Below are positions 9,577 to 19,157 of a stretch of DNA of 64,000 nucleotides, in pieces. The stretch covers positions 124,001-188,000 of the forward strand of contig NZ_JAKUJY010000001.1 of NCBI RefSeq assembly GCF_022664535.1, in the 5' to 3' direction. Below the pieces are notes generated by a model. The model saw only the letters and a list, made by a program, of their open reading frames with translations, did no database searches and was not told the DNA's origin. Both the position numbers and the translations under genes were made by a program. The stretch comes from Sphingobium trunci (GTDB lineage Bacteria > Pseudomonadota > Alphaproteobacteria > Sphingomonadales > Sphingomonadaceae). The stretch's first letter is position 1; every line of letters starts with the position of its first letter.

Positions 9577-10086
9577 TCATTTCGCCGGCGCAGGATTATC
9601 CTTGAAGAATTTGGCCGCCTCTCCCAGCATGACCGCCCACCAATCGATCACATCGGCAAAATTCTTCTGATTGAGACCACCCACGGTCGTCACATCATAG
9701 GCCAATGCCAGCGAATGATCGTCCCAGACGGACATTTGCGCGAACCTTTTGTCCTTGTTCCATTTATTGGCCAATTCCGGCGTGTTGCCGCCGTCATCCT
9801 CGAAACTCAGCTGAAATTGCAGCGAGCCGCAATTCCTGGCCTGTTCGCATTCATAGAAGAAGATCGAGAAACTATAGCCGCTCGCCGCGCTTTCAATCAT
9901 CGGATTCCCGGTCGTCTTGCTTTTGCTCAACGCCGCCTTGTAACCAGCCGCCTGCAATGCCTGAACCACCGATTGGGGGCTGCTTGCGCACACCAGGCCG
10001 TCGCCGCACGGTTCGTTATCGGCGGCCCATGACGGCCCAGCCAGCGTGCCGAACATCAAGCCAGCGATGATAGCGATCATCCTCAT
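9577..10086 (-). CDS. YbjN-domain exported protein
   Basis: A 169-residue exported protein with signal peptide MIAIIAGLMFGTLAGPSWA. The mature part contains the YbjN-like pattern (PF10722): an N-terminal VVQALQAAGYKAALSKS, then a beta-rich stretch with FFYECEQARNCGSLQFQ, and NKWNKDKRFAQ...DDHSLALAYDV. Family members are described as putative sensory or chaperone-like regulators, but no reaction is known. Cys residues in GDGLVC and CEQARNC could form periplasmic disulfides. It is convergent with moaB, with only six bases between the stops and no clear terminator. Confidence 0.8.
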   Translation of the reverse strand: MRMIAIIAGLMFGTLAGPSWAADNEPCGDGLVCASSPQSVVQALQAAGYKAALSKSKTTGNPMIESAASGYSFSIFFYECEQARNCGSLQFQLSFEDDGGNTPELANKWNKDKRFAQMSVWDDHSLALAYDVTTVGGLNQKNFADVIDWWAVMLGEAAKFFKDNPAPAK

Positions 10087-10152
10087 TCATTCCCCCCTTT
10101 TCAACAAGTTGACGGTGCAGCAGGACGAAAGACTTGTCAATATGTTCCTATT

Positions 10153-11235
10153 ATGTTCTTATTGGCCATGGCCGTGGAAAAGGGCAGAGGTGCGACGCTG
10201 AACGGTGAAAGCCGCCGCTTCAACATGCCTGAACGCCATGCCGACGGCGACTGGCTGGATGCTCGATCGGAGATTGACGGCCTTCCTCCCCGAAGACGCA
10301 CGGAGGTGACCGTGGAGCATCCACGCTCCATCATCAGCCGGAACAACTCCCCCGACATTGCCTTCAGCCAATCCATCAACGCCTATCGTGGCTGCGAACA
10401 TGGCTGCATATACTGCTTTGCGCGGCCGACCCACGCCTATCACGACCTCTCTCCCGGCCTTGATTTCGAGACGCGCCTCTTTGCCAAGCCCAATGCCGCA
10501 GAACTGCTGCGGTCGGAACTCTCCAAAAAATCCTACAGCGTAGCTCCACTCGCAATGGGCACAAACACCGACCCTTATCAACCGATCGAAAAGGACTGGC
10601 GGATCACCAGGCAATGCCTCGAACTTCTGTGGGAATGCCGCCATCCGACCTACGTCACGACCAAATCCGACCGGATATTGAGGGACATCGACCTGCTCAA
10701 AGCCATGGCGCAGGAACAATTGCTATCCGTGATGATTTCGGTCACAAGCCTCGATCCGGCAGTCGCGCGAACGCTCGAACCTCGCGCCTCCCATCCTCTT
10801 CGCCGGCTCGAAGCGATCCGTCAGCTGTCGCAAGCCGGTGTTCCGGTCGTGGCCAGCATTTCCCCGGTCATCCCGGCGATCACCGATCATGAGATCGAAG
10901 CCATATTGGCCCGCGTCGCGGAGGCCGGGGCGCGTGAGGCAAGCTATATTCCCGTCCGCCTGCCTCATGAAGTCGCACCGTTGTTCCGCGACTGGCTCGA
11001 CGCCCATTATCCGGATCGCGCCGCGAAGGTCATGGCCATCATTCAAGCCATCAGGGGCGGACGGGACAATGATTCCAATTTCGGCAGCCGCATGAGAGGA
11101 CAGGGTGTTTGGGCCGACCTCATCCGGACAAGATTTCTCAAGGCCCGCAAACGGGTGGGATTAGGTGGCGAACGCCTGACGCTTCGCACCGACCTGTTCC
11201 GGCCGCCGCAGGGGCCTCAATTGCAGCTTCTCTAA
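10153..11235 (+). CDS. PA0069-family radical SAM protein
   Basis: A 360-residue radical SAM protein of the PA0069 / spore-photoproduct-lyase-like group. The SAM [4Fe-4S] motif is CEHGCIYCFARPTH (CxxxCxxC). It is preceded by SRNNSPDIAFSQSINAYRG and followed by GTNTDPYQPIEKDW, both hallmarks of this family. The physiological substrate is unknown; a DNA or nucleic-acid repair role is only a guess from the family resemblance. The start may be ATG 10153 or the ATG at 10168. The stop at 11235 overlaps the convergent dnaE stop by four bases. Confidence 0.88.
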   Translation: MFLLAMAVEKGRGATLNGESRRFNMPERHADGDWLDARSEIDGLPPRRRTEVTVEHPRSIISRNNSPDIAFSQSINAYRGCEHGCIYCFARPTHAYHDLSPGLDFETRLFAKPNAAELLRSELSKKSYSVAPLAMGTNTDPYQPIEKDWRITRQCLELLWECRHPTYVTTKSDRILRDIDLLKAMAQEQLLSVMISVTSLDPAVARTLEPRASHPLRRLEAIRQLSQAGVPVVASISPVIPAITDHEIEAILARVAEAGAREASYIPVRLPHEVAPLFRDWLDAHYPDRAAKVMAIIQAIRGGRDNDSNFGSRMRGQGVWADLIRTRFLKARKRVGLGGERLTLRTDLFRPPQGPQLQLL

Positions 11236-14200
11236 CTGGCGACCAGCCTCAGTCCCGACCGGCGATTTCGGGCTCGATAACCATCGGCCTTCGCTTCCAT
11301 TCGTTCGAAGCTATGGATTTGCAGGCCTGCGATCAAGGCGATCGCGTCCACCTGATCCGCGCCGATCAGATATTCGTCGCCCAGAAAAAGCTTCGCCGCC
11401 TTGCCGTCCGCGACAGGCGCGCGAAGGAACACTTCGCTCCGACCGCCTTTCGCCCGCGCCAGAAGATCTGCCAGGGCGTCGACTGCCGCCGGTTCGCTGA
11501 CGTCGACCACCAATTCCATGCGGGAGCTTCCCGCCAACTGCCGGAAAGGCTCCACGCCGCGAACGGTGACGCGCGGCGTTTCCTCCCCCGGCAACCGATC
11601 CAGTTCGACCATCAGCAGGGCACAATCGCCCTCCCGCGCCATATCCTCGATCGCCTTGCAGGCCTCCTCATCGAAACAACTCGCCTGAAACTGGCCGCTG
11701 CTGTCCGAGAAAGTGGCGGCGGCATAACGTGCACCCCGCTTGGTTTCGCGCCAGCGCACATCTTCCACCATGGCGGCCATCACGCCGACGGCCCGGCCTC
11801 CCTCTGCCACGGGCTCGGCGCAGATCGCGCCATAGCTTTTCGCCCCTCGCGCCTCGGCCAGATGCCGGTAGCGATCGACGGGATGCGCCGAAAAATAGAA
11901 GCCGAACGCGTCCTTTTCCTGGGCCATGCGATCGGCCGTGGACCAGGTCTGGTGCGGCGGGATGCGGACGTCGGCATGGGGCGTCTCCACATCGCCGAAC
12001 AAGCCCCCTTGCCCGCTTTCCCGCGCTTCCGCAGCGCTGGACGCAACGCTCAATATCGTCTCCGCCGCCGCATGAACGCCCGCACGGTCGGCATGGACCC
12101 CATCGAACGCACCCGCCGCCGCAAGGCTTTCCAACTGCCGCCGGTTCAGGAGGCGCGGCTCGATCCGGTCGGCGAAATCATCCAGCGACTTGAAGGCTCC
12201 CCCGGCATCGCGCTCGGCGACCAATTGCTCCATCGCCTTTTCGCCCACGCCTTTCAGGCCGCCCAGCGCATAGCGCACGGCATAGCCCAGTCGCGGATCA
12301 TCCCCGTCATATTCCACGGCCTCGACCGAAAAATCTGCGAGACTGCGATTGATATCAGGTGGCAGGCAAGCAAGGCCCATGCGCCGCATATCGTCCACGA
12401 ACACCGTCAGCTTGTCGGTCAGGTGGATATCGAAGGCCATGGACGCGGCATAAAATTCCGCCGGATAATGCGCCTTCAGCCATGCCGTATGATAAGCGAG
12501 CAGGGCATAGGCGGCCGCGTGCGACTTGTTGAAGCCGTAGCCCGCGAATTTGTCGATCAAGTCGAACAGCTCATTGGCCTTGCGTTCAGCGATGTCGCTC
12601 TTCGCGCAACCCTCGACGAAACGGGCGCGCTGGGCATCCATTTCCGCCTTGATCTTCTTGCCCATGGCGCGGCGCAGAAGGTCGGCATCGCCCAGCGAAT
12701 AGCCAGCCAATATCTGCGCGGCCTGCATCACCTGTTCCTGATAGACGAAGATGCCGTAGGTCTCTTCGAGGATCGGTTTCAGCAGGATATGAGGATATTC
12801 AATCTCTTCCTGGCCATTCTTACGACGCCCGAACATCGGGATATTGTCCATCGGGCCAGGACGGTAGAGCGACACCAGCGCGATGATGTCGCCGAAATTG
12901 GTGGGACGCACGGCGGCCAGCGTCTTGCGCATGCCCTCCGATTCCAACTGGAACACCCCCACCGTGTCGCCACGCTGGAGCAGGTCGTAGACGGCCTGAT
13001 CGTCCCAGGCGAGACTGTCGAGGTCGATCTTCACGCCCCGCCCAGCCAGCAACTGCACAGCCTTCTGCAGGACGGACAGGGTCTTGAGGCCCAGAAAGTC
13101 GAACTTCACCAGCCCCGCGCCCTCGACATATTTCATGTCGAACTGGGTCACCGGCATGTCGGAACGGGGGTCGCGGTAAAGCGGCACCAACTGTGACAGG
13201 GGCCGATCGCCGATCACCACGCCCGCCGCATGGGTGGAACTGTGGCGCGGGAACCCCTCCAGCTTCATCGCATAGTCGATCAGCCGCTTGACCTGTGCGT
13301 CATTGTCATATTCCGCCCTGAACTCGGCCACGCCGTTCAGCGAGCGTTCCAGCGTCCAGGGATCGGTGGGATGGTTGGGCACCAGCTTGGCAAGCCTGTC
13401 GACCTGGCCATAGCTCATCTGGAGCACGCGGCCGGTATCCTTCAGAACGGCGCGAGCCTTGAGCTTACCGAAGGTGATGATTTGCGCGACATGATCCGCG
13501 CCATATTTCTGCTGGACATAGCGGATCACCTCGCCACGCCGGGTTTCGCAAAAATCGATATCGAAGTCCGGCATGGACACGCGTTCCGGGTTCAGGAAGC
13601 GTTCGAACAGCAGGCCGAGTTGCAGCGGATCGAGATCGGTGATGGTCAACGCCCAGGCCACCACCGACCCCGCGCCGGACCCACGGCCCGGTCCCACCGG
13701 AATATCCTGCTCCTTCGCCCATTTGATGAAGTCGGCAACGATCAGGAAGTAACCGGGAAAGCCCATCTGGATGATGATGTCCGTCTCGAACTTCAACCGG
13801 TCAAAATAGGGCTTGCGCGCCTCCTCGCCGATGATTCCCGCCTTGGCAAGCCGCGCCTCCAGCCCTTCCGCCGCCTGCTCGCGCAGCATCCTGGCCTCTC
13901 CCTCGATGTCACCGGCAAGGCTGGGCAGGATGGGCTTGCGCTTGGGCGCCGCGACGGCGCAGCGCTGCGCCACCACCAGCGTGTTCGCCAGCGCTTCGGG
14001 CAGGTCTTCGAACAGACGCTTCATTTCCGCCGCCGGTTTCATCCAGGCGTCGGGCGAGCTGGTGCGGCGGTCGGGCGTCTCGACATAGGCGCTGTCGGCG
14101 ATGCAAAGCATCACATCGTGCGCTTCGTGAAAATGCGGTTCAGCAAAGCAGGTCGGGTTGGTCGCGACCAGTGGCAAATTGCGCGCATAGGCCAGGTCCA

Positions 14201-14768
14201 GAAGTTCAGGTTCCGCCTTGCCTTCAATCGGATCGAGGCGGCGGCATATCTCGATATAGAGCCGCCCGGGAAACAGCGCCTCCAACCGCCCGGCATAGGC
14301 ATGGGCGGCGTCGGGCTGATCTTCGGAAAACAGCCGCGCCAACGCCCCTTCGCCACCCGCCGTCAGAGCGATCAGCCCGTCGGTGCGACCATGCATCGCT
14401 TCCAGGCTGACATGCGGCACTTCTTCGACCGGGCGATCCAGGTGCGCCATGGAAACCAGCGCACACAGATTGTCATAGCCCGTCGCATCCTGCGCATAGA
14501 GGGCGATCCAGTCATGCACCGGCACCGCTCCGGCCGGACGTCCTGGACGCAGCACACCGATCATCGCGCCTATGACCGGCTGAACGCCCTCACCCTTGCA
14601 GGCATCGGAAAAGGCCATCGAGCCGTAAAGGCCGTTGCGATCGGTGATGGCCGCCGCTGGAAAGCCCAGCGCCTTGGCCTGTTTCGCGATTTTCTTGGGA
14701 TCAATCGCTCCTTCCAGCATAGTGAAAGACGAAAAGACGCGAAGGGGAACGAAACCGGCATGGGGCAT
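11232..14768 (-). CDS. dnaE: DNA polymerase III alpha subunit
   Basis: The replicative polymerase catalytic subunit, 1178 residues, the usual length for DnaE1. The N-terminal PHP domain begins at FVPLRVFSSFTMLEGAI. The C-family polymerase active-site segments GPGRGSGAGSVVAWAL and MPDFDIDFCETRRGEVIRY carry the catalytic aspartates. Further downstream are VFQLESEGMRK, YRPGPMDNIP, and the helix-hairpin-helix and OB-fold regions at the C-terminus. The gene stands alone on the minus strand, convergent with the radical SAM gene and divergent from the diguanylate cyclase, with a 147-base upstream region. Confidence 0.97.
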   Translation of the reverse strand: MPHAGFVPLRVFSSFTMLEGAIDPKKIAKQAKALGFPAAAITDRNGLYGSMAFSDACKGEGVQPVIGAMIGVLRPGRPAGAVPVHDWIALYAQDATGYDNLCALVSMAHLDRPVEEVPHVSLEAMHGRTDGLIALTAGGEGALARLFSEDQPDAAHAYAGRLEALFPGRLYIEICRRLDPIEGKAEPELLDLAYARNLPLVATNPTCFAEPHFHEAHDVMLCIADSAYVETPDRRTSSPDAWMKPAAEMKRLFEDLPEALANTLVVAQRCAVAAPKRKPILPSLAGDIEGEARMLREQAAEGLEARLAKAGIIGEEARKPYFDRLKFETDIIIQMGFPGYFLIVADFIKWAKEQDIPVGPGRGSGAGSVVAWALTITDLDPLQLGLLFERFLNPERVSMPDFDIDFCETRRGEVIRYVQQKYGADHVAQIITFGKLKARAVLKDTGRVLQMSYGQVDRLAKLVPNHPTDPWTLERSLNGVAEFRAEYDNDAQVKRLIDYAMKLEGFPRHSSTHAAGVVIGDRPLSQLVPLYRDPRSDMPVTQFDMKYVEGAGLVKFDFLGLKTLSVLQKAVQLLAGRGVKIDLDSLAWDDQAVYDLLQRGDTVGVFQLESEGMRKTLAAVRPTNFGDIIALVSLYRPGPMDNIPMFGRRKNGQEEIEYPHILLKPILEETYGIFVYQEQVMQAAQILAGYSLGDADLLRRAMGKKIKAEMDAQRARFVEGCAKSDIAERKANELFDLIDKFAGYGFNKSHAAAYALLAYHTAWLKAHYPAEFYAASMAFDIHLTDKLTVFVDDMRRMGLACLPPDINRSLADFSVEAVEYDGDDPRLGYAVRYALGGLKGVGEKAMEQLVAERDAGGAFKSLDDFADRIEPRLLNRRQLESLAAAGAFDGVHADRAGVHAAAETILSVASSAAEARESGQGGLFGDVETPHADVRIPPHQTWSTADRMAQEKDAFGFYFSAHPVDRYRHLAEARGAKSYGAICAEPVAEGGRAVGVMAAMVEDVRWRETKRGARYAAATFSDSSGQFQASCFDEEACKAIEDMAREGDCALLMVELDRLPGEETPRVTVRGVEPFRQLAGSSRMELVVDVSEPAAVDALADLLARAKGGRSEVFLRAPVADGKAAKLFLGDEYLIGADQVDAIALIAGLQIHSFERMEAKADGYRARNRRSGLRLVAS

Positions 14769-14915
14769 AGAGCCAATCTAGGCATCCTCCCCGATTCGGT
14801 GCCAGCCCCGGACAAGAGAAAATCGTGGGTAACTTCGCCTGATGCCCAAGAAACCTCACGAAGGGAGTGATGGTTAACCCATCTCCAACAATTGGGGGCC
14901 TAAGCTGCTGTCATT

Positions 14916-16724
14916 ATGCGTTTATCCACCATCACCAACTGGGCCTATGGCGCGACCGTAGCCCTCACCCTGGCTTCCGGAACCGTCATGCTGCTGGCAT
15001 CCGGCGCCGAAGAAGGCGAACGCGCCGCCGTCGAACAGCGGGCCAATTTCGATCAGCTCACCGCCACGCTGGAGGAAGATGTCTATCGCCAGACGGAACA
15101 GGCGCGTGCCTACGCCATCACCCGCGACCCGTCCCATGTCATCGCCTATCGTCGTGAAAAGGCCGCTCTGGGCTCTGTCGAACAGCGAATGGCTCATTTG
15201 CGCGATGCGGGAGCCAAGGACAGCGAACTGGCCGCCCTGCGTCAGGGGCTTCACTGGGCCGATGCCCTGACGGAAGCCCAGGAAACAGCCATCAAGGCGG
15301 CCGGAACCAATGACGGGGAAACGGCCCGCCGCATCCTCTTCGGCGACGAATATGGCCGCGAACTGGACCGGATCGCCGCGCAGGTCGGCAAATTCCAATA
15401 TATGCTGGATCAGCGAACCGAAAATGCCGTCGAAAAGGCCACGGAGGCGGCGCGGCAATGGCGGTTCATGTCCGAAATCATGCTCGGCGCGACCGCGCTG
15501 CTGTTTCTGTGCGTTCTCTATTTCATCCTGAAGCAGCGCATCCTGCGGCCCGTCGTCCGGTTGAGCGACGTGGTCACCCGACTCGCCGCGCAGGATTTCG
15601 CCGCCGTCCCGCCCGAATTGCCGCAAGTGGATGAAATTGGCGATATGGCGCAGGCCGTGCGCATCTTCCGAGAAAACGGGCTGGAACGGCAACGGCTGGA
15701 GCAGGAGCGCGACGCCGACCGGGTGACCCGCGATCAGCTGTCCCGCATGACCCAGCGCCTGCAGGGTTGCGACTCCATCAGCGATCTGGTGGAGGTGGTT
15801 CGCCGATTTGCCCCCGAAATCGCGCCCGGCTTTGCGGGGCGGCTCTATATCCAGGATGCCCGCCGCAATGCGATGCGGCAGGCCTGCGACTGGCTTTCGC
15901 CGCAGGGATCGCGCGAGGAATTTGCGCCTTCGGCCTGCTGGGCATTGCGGCGGGGCCAAACCCACAAACCCACGGGCGATCTGATCGACATTCCGTGCGA
16001 ACATCTGGGCGAGCGGAGCGGCCTTTCGACGATCTGCATCCCCCTGACGGCACAAGGCGAAAGCATTGGCCTCCTTTATTTCGAGCAGCCGGAGGGCATG
16101 GCGGCCGAACAGATCAACCGCACCGAAAAATATCTGGAGATGCTGGCGGAGAATATCAGTCTCGCACTCGCCAACCTGCGCCTGCGCGACGTTCTGCGCC
16201 AGATGGCGATGGCCGATCCCCTTACGGGCCTTGCCAACCGGCGGCGGTTCGATACCGTCTTCAAGGAACAGATTGCCTTCGCCGAAAGCACCATGGAACC
16301 CCTGGCCTGCCTGATGGTCGACATCGATCATTTCAAGCGGTTCAACGACACGCATGGTCATGATGCGGGCGACACGGTGTTGCGCGCCGTAGGGTCGGTT
16401 CTCAACGAGGCATTGCGCGAAACCGACTGCGCCTTTCGCCTGGGCGGCGAGGAATTCGTCCTGCTGATGCCCGGCTTCCCCCTGGAACAGGCCATCGAAC
16501 GGGCCCGGCAGGTTCAGCAGAAAATCCAGGAGCTGCGCGTCGAACATCGCGGCGAGGAACTGGGGCCGATCACCGCTTCCTTCGGCCTTTCCGCCTACCC
16601 CGACCATGGCCGGCCGGAAAAGCTGGTCCTCACCGCAGATGCGGCGCTGCTTCGCGCCAAGGCCCAGGGGCGTAACCAGATCGTCATCGCGACGATCCGG
16701 GACGCGGCGTCACATGTCGCCTGA
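14916..16724 (+). CDS. Membrane diguanylate cyclase (CHASE3-HAMP-GAF-GGDEF)
   Basis: Synthesises the second messenger cyclic di-GMP at the inner membrane. Order of parts in 602 residues: TM1 about 12-30; periplasmic CHASE3-like helical sensor about 33-180; TM2 about 186-206; HAMP about 208-258; coiled coil; GAF about 285-420; GGDEF about 428-595. The active site reads GGEEF at 510-514, an active variant. RETD at 501-504, five residues before it, is a standard inhibitory I-site (RxxD), so product feedback is likely. Its 3' end overlaps the lolD stop region on the other strand. Any link to the Pel locus 25 kb away is speculation. Confidence 0.93.
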   Translation: MRLSTITNWAYGATVALTLASGTVMLLASGAEEGERAAVEQRANFDQLTATLEEDVYRQTEQARAYAITRDPSHVIAYRREKAALGSVEQRMAHLRDAGAKDSELAALRQGLHWADALTEAQETAIKAAGTNDGETARRILFGDEYGRELDRIAAQVGKFQYMLDQRTENAVEKATEAARQWRFMSEIMLGATALLFLCVLYFILKQRILRPVVRLSDVVTRLAAQDFAAVPPELPQVDEIGDMAQAVRIFRENGLERQRLEQERDADRVTRDQLSRMTQRLQGCDSISDLVEVVRRFAPEIAPGFAGRLYIQDARRNAMRQACDWLSPQGSREEFAPSACWALRRGQTHKPTGDLIDIPCEHLGERSGLSTICIPLTAQGESIGLLYFEQPEGMAAEQINRTEKYLEMLAENISLALANLRLRDVLRQMAMADPLTGLANRRRFDTVFKEQIAFAESTMEPLACLMVDIDHFKRFNDTHGHDAGDTVLRAVGSVLNEALRETDCAFRLGGEEFVLLMPGFPLEQAIERARQVQQKIQELRVEHRGEELGPITASFGLSAYPDHGRPEKLVLTADAALLRAKAQGRNQIVIATIRDAASHVA

Positions 16725-17399
16725 CGCCTGTTCCAGCAGACCCTCATGAAGGCGGACCACCCGGTCCATCTTCTGGGCCAGCCTCTCATTGTGGGTCGCG
16801 ACCAAGGCAGCCGATCCCTCTTCCCGCACCAGCCGCAGGAATTCGGCCAGCACCACATCGGCTGTCCGCTCGTCCAGATTGCCGGTCGGTTCGTCGGCGA
16901 GCACCAGCGCGGGCCGGTTGGCAAGTGCCCTCGCCACGGCCACGCGCTGCTGCTCGCCCCCTGAAAGCTGGCTCGGCCGGTGTTCGAGACGGTGCCCCAG
17001 CCCCAGAGAACCGAGCAGCGATTCTGCCCTCGCCCGGGCCGTTGCCATATCCGTATCGCGAATGACCTGCGGCAGAACGACATTCTCCACCGCGTTGAAA
17101 TCCGGCAGCAGGTGGTGGAACTGATAGACAAAGCCGAGCGCATCGCGCCGCAGCCGCGTGCGGCCGTCATTGTCGAGCTTCGCCGCTTCCTCGCCGCCTA
17201 TGCGGATCGATCCTTCGAAACCGCCTTCCAGCAGTCCCACCGCCTGCAGCAGCGTGGACTTGCCCGAACCGGACGGCCCCAACAGCGCCACGATCTCACC
17301 CGGACCTACGGACAGTTCGATGCCGCGCAGCACTTCGATCGTGACCCCGCCCTGCGTGAAGCTGCGCTTGAGGCCGCCGACCTTCAATATGTCATTCAT
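16710..17399 (-). CDS. lolD: Lipoprotein-releasing ABC transporter ATP-binding protein
   Basis: LolD drives extraction of outer-membrane lipoproteins from the inner membrane for transfer to LolA. The 229-residue ATPase has Walker [13 protein letters not shown], signature [17 protein letters not shown], Walker [14 protein letters not shown] and an H-loop VATHNERLA, in the usual MacB/LolD spacing. It overlaps the end of the permease gene by eight bases, giving the operon order permease then ATPase. Confidence 0.95.
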   Translation of the reverse strand: MNDILKVGGLKRSFTQGGVTIEVLRGIELSVGPGEIVALLGPSGSGKSTLLQAVGLLEGGFEGSIRIGGEEAAKLDNDGRTRLRRDALGFVYQFHHLLPDFNAVENVVLPQVIRDTDMATARARAESLLGSLGLGHRLEHRPSQLSGGEQQRVAVARALANRPALVLADEPTGNLDERTADVVLAEFLRLVREEGSAALVATHNERLAQKMDRVVRLHEGLLEQASGDM

Positions 17400-18642
17400 A
17401 GCGGAGCACCTGCACGGGATCGGTATTGGCGGCCTTGAACGCCGGATAGAGGGTCGCGAGGAAGCTGAAGATCAGCGCCATCAGGCATATGATCGTGATT
17501 TCCACAGGATCGGGCTTGGCGGGCAGTTCGGTCAGGAAGCGGATCGAGGGATCCCACAGATTCTGCCCGGTCAGGAACTGGATCGCATTCACCACGCTCT
17601 GCCGGAAGAAGAGGAAAGTGAAGCCCAACACCATGCCCGCCGCCATGCCGAGCGCGCCGATTGTGACGCCCACGGTCATGAAGATCTTGACCAGGCCGGC
17701 CCGGCTCGCCCCCATGGTCCGCAGGATCGCGATGTCGCGCGTCTTCGCCCGTACCAGCATGATGAGCGAGGACAGGATGTTGAACACCGCGACCAGCACG
17801 ATGATGGACAGCACCACGAACATCGCGACCCGTTCCACCGCCAGCGCTTCGAAGAGGGACGCGTTCATCCGCCGCCAGTCGGTGACGACAGCGCGTCCCG
17901 CCACCTTGCCGGCCAGCGGCTCCAATATGGCGCCGACATGATCCGCGTCGACGGTCTGGACCTCGATCATGCCGACGACGTCGCCCAGCAGCAGCAGCGT
18001 CTGGGCGTCCTCCATCGGCATCACCACGAACGCCTTGTCATAATCATAGACCCCGACCTCGAAGATCGCGGCGACCTGATAAGCCACCTGCCTCGGCACG
18101 GTGCCGAAGGGCGTCGAGCGTCCGGCGGGGTTGATGATGGTGATCGAATCGCCCAGTTGGATACCCAGATTTTCCGCCAGCCGCGAACCGATCGCCACTT
18201 TCCCGCCATTGGGCGTCAGGGCGTTGAGACTGCCTGCGACCACCTTCGCCTTCAGCGTCGCATTGTTGCGAATGTCATTGACCGTCATGCCGCGGACCAG
18301 CACCGCTTCCACGCGCCCCTGAAAACTGCCGAGCAGCGGCTGTTCGATCAGCGGCGTGGCGCTGGTGACGCCCGGCGTCGCCTTGGCCTGCTTCAATATA
18401 TCCTTCCAGTCCGGCAGGCGACCGCCATAGCCCTGAACGACGGCATGGCCATTGAGGCCCACAATCTTGTCGAACAGTTCCGCACGAAAGCCGTTCATGA
18501 CGCTCATCACGATGATCAGCGCCGCGACGCCCAGCATCACCGCCACCAGGCTGATCCCGGCGACGAGGAAGATAAAACCCTCTCCCTTGCCAGGCAGCAG
18601 GTAGCGCTTGGCGATCATACGTTCGTATCGGGATAAAATCAT
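17392..18642 (-). CDS. Lipoprotein-releasing ABC transporter permease (LolC/LolE type)
   Basis: A 416-residue inner-membrane permease with one N-terminal TM helix (about 25-48), a large periplasmic domain and three C-terminal TM helices (about 270-400). This is the LolC/E plan. N-terminal [22 protein letters not shown] and C-terminal [14 protein letters not shown] are typical. Only one permease gene is present beside lolD. Alphaproteobacteria often have a single LolC/E-like permease that presumably acts as a homodimer (established idea, not tested here). Confidence 0.93.
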   Translation of the reverse strand: MILSRYERMIAKRYLLPGKGEGFIFLVAGISLVAVMLGVAALIIVMSVMNGFRAELFDKIVGLNGHAVVQGYGGRLPDWKDILKQAKATPGVTSATPLIEQPLLGSFQGRVEAVLVRGMTVNDIRNNATLKAKVVAGSLNALTPNGGKVAIGSRLAENLGIQLGDSITIINPAGRSTPFGTVPRQVAYQVAAIFEVGVYDYDKAFVVMPMEDAQTLLLLGDVVGMIEVQTVDADHVGAILEPLAGKVAGRAVVTDWRRMNASLFEALAVERVAMFVVLSIIVLVAVFNILSSLIMLVRAKTRDIAILRTMGASRAGLVKIFMTVGVTIGALGMAAGMVLGFTFLFFRQSVVNAIQFLTGQNLWDPSIRFLTELPAKPDPVEITIICLMALIFSFLATLYPAFKAANTDPVQVLRYE

Positions 18643-18784
18643 GACGGCGCGAACGGCCTTTCGGTGAGGACTTGAATTGCTCGTCTAGCAGGCTCTCCCA
18701 CAACGGCAAGCATTGCGGGATTGTTGCATGCAGGCCACAGGGGGAAATGGAAAATCACAGCGGTTGGAAATAGGCCGTGACAGC

Positions 18785-18958
18785 GGCCCGTCCACCCCAT
18801 AGCGAAGACTTCGAAGCACAGGTTAATGGCCGTGGTTCAGGGATACTGCATCCCGCTTCAAGCTTAGGGGGCTGAGAAGCGGTTGAGGCAGGCCAAGGGG
18901 GAGACGAGCAATCGTCCATTAGTACCCGGGTCGTGAAAACACGGTCCGGGTACTTTTT
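18785..18958 (+). ncRNA. Candidate structured small RNA ending in an intrinsic terminator
   Basis: Several paired elements follow one another. CGTC-CA-CCCC (18789-18798) can pair at long range with GGGG-GA-GACG (18897-18906). Between them lie the hairpin CCGCTTC/GAAGCGG (18853-18859 with 18876-18882) and a competing GGGAT/ATCCC hairpin (18840-18854). A perfect terminator hairpin with a T-run closes the element. A long-range closing stem with an internal open region and roughly 130-170 bases is reminiscent of 6S-type RNAs, but I could not identify the family. No promoter was recognised, so the 5' end is a guess. Confidence 0.35.
18921..18958 (+). terminator. Strong intrinsic terminator
   Basis: AGTACCCGG (18921-18929) pairs perfectly with CCGGGTACT (18945-18953). 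An inner CGTG-AAAA-CACG extension gives a stem of about 15 pairs, followed by TTTTT. No protein-coding gene on the plus strand ends here, which is why a small RNA is suspected upstream. Confidence 0.8.
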
Positions 18959-19033
18959 ATTTGCGCACATCAGACCGGTTCCTGCACGGCGACCGGCGCG
19001 TCTTCTGCGGATCTCAAATCCCGTTGCATCCCA

Positions 19034-19061
19034 CTTGAAACCAGTTTTCCTCGAACCATAT
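19034..19061 (+). promoter_or_regulatory. Sigma-32 (RpoH)-type heat-shock promoter of hsp20
   Basis: CTTGAAA at 19034-19040 and CCATAT at 19056-19061 are separated by a 15-16 base spacer. They match the RpoH consensus (CTTGAAA / CCCCATNT) closely. Transcription would begin near 19068, giving a leader of about 85-90 bases, the right size for the ROSE-like element that follows. Confidence 0.7.
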
Positions 19062-19094
19062 CAAAACCGTCCAGCCGCCATCAGGGGTTGGGCA

Positions 19095-19157
19095 TGATTT
19101 GGCCGGATGCCTGAACAGGGTCCGGCAGGTTCATTCTGCTCTTAGGAGATTATGACA
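19095..19157 (+). promoter_or_regulatory. ROSE-like RNA thermometer in the hsp20 leader
   Basis: The leader shows a hairpin GCCGGA-TG-CCTG-AA-CAGG-G-TCCGGC (19102-19126). A weak 3'-most hairpin follows directly, in which TTCTGCTC (about 19134-19141) faces the Shine-Dalgarno TAGGAGA (19143-19149). The string TGCTCTTAGGAG copies the ROSE pattern (U-U/C-GCU opposite GGAG, with a mismatched G). In ROSE elements this stem melts at heat-shock temperature and frees the ribosome site. Position, sequence and gene all agree; folding was judged by eye only. Confidence 0.6.

Larger units (their letters stand above)
18643..19033. other. Non-coding stretch between lolC and hsp20
   Basis: About 390 bases without a convincing gene. 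The only open frame of note (71 codons, minus strand, 18755-18970) runs through a strong terminator hairpin and has no plausible protein features. The 3' part holds the candidate structured RNA and terminator listed separately. The 5' part (18643-18780) should contain the lolC promoter, but I could not pick out reliable -35/-10 boxes. Confidence 0.6.

Noticed and set aside
11109-13196. Long plus-strand frame (695 codons) opposite dnaE
   Set aside because: Antisense shadow with no recognisable motif; dnaE is unmistakable.
14922-16607. Minus-strand frame of 561 codons opposite the diguanylate cyclase
   Set aside because: Shadow frame; the plus-strand product has complete CHASE3, HAMP, GAF and GGDEF domains.
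18755-18970. 71-codon minus-strand frame
   Set aside because: It crosses a perfect intrinsic terminator and a probable structured RNA, and has no protein features.
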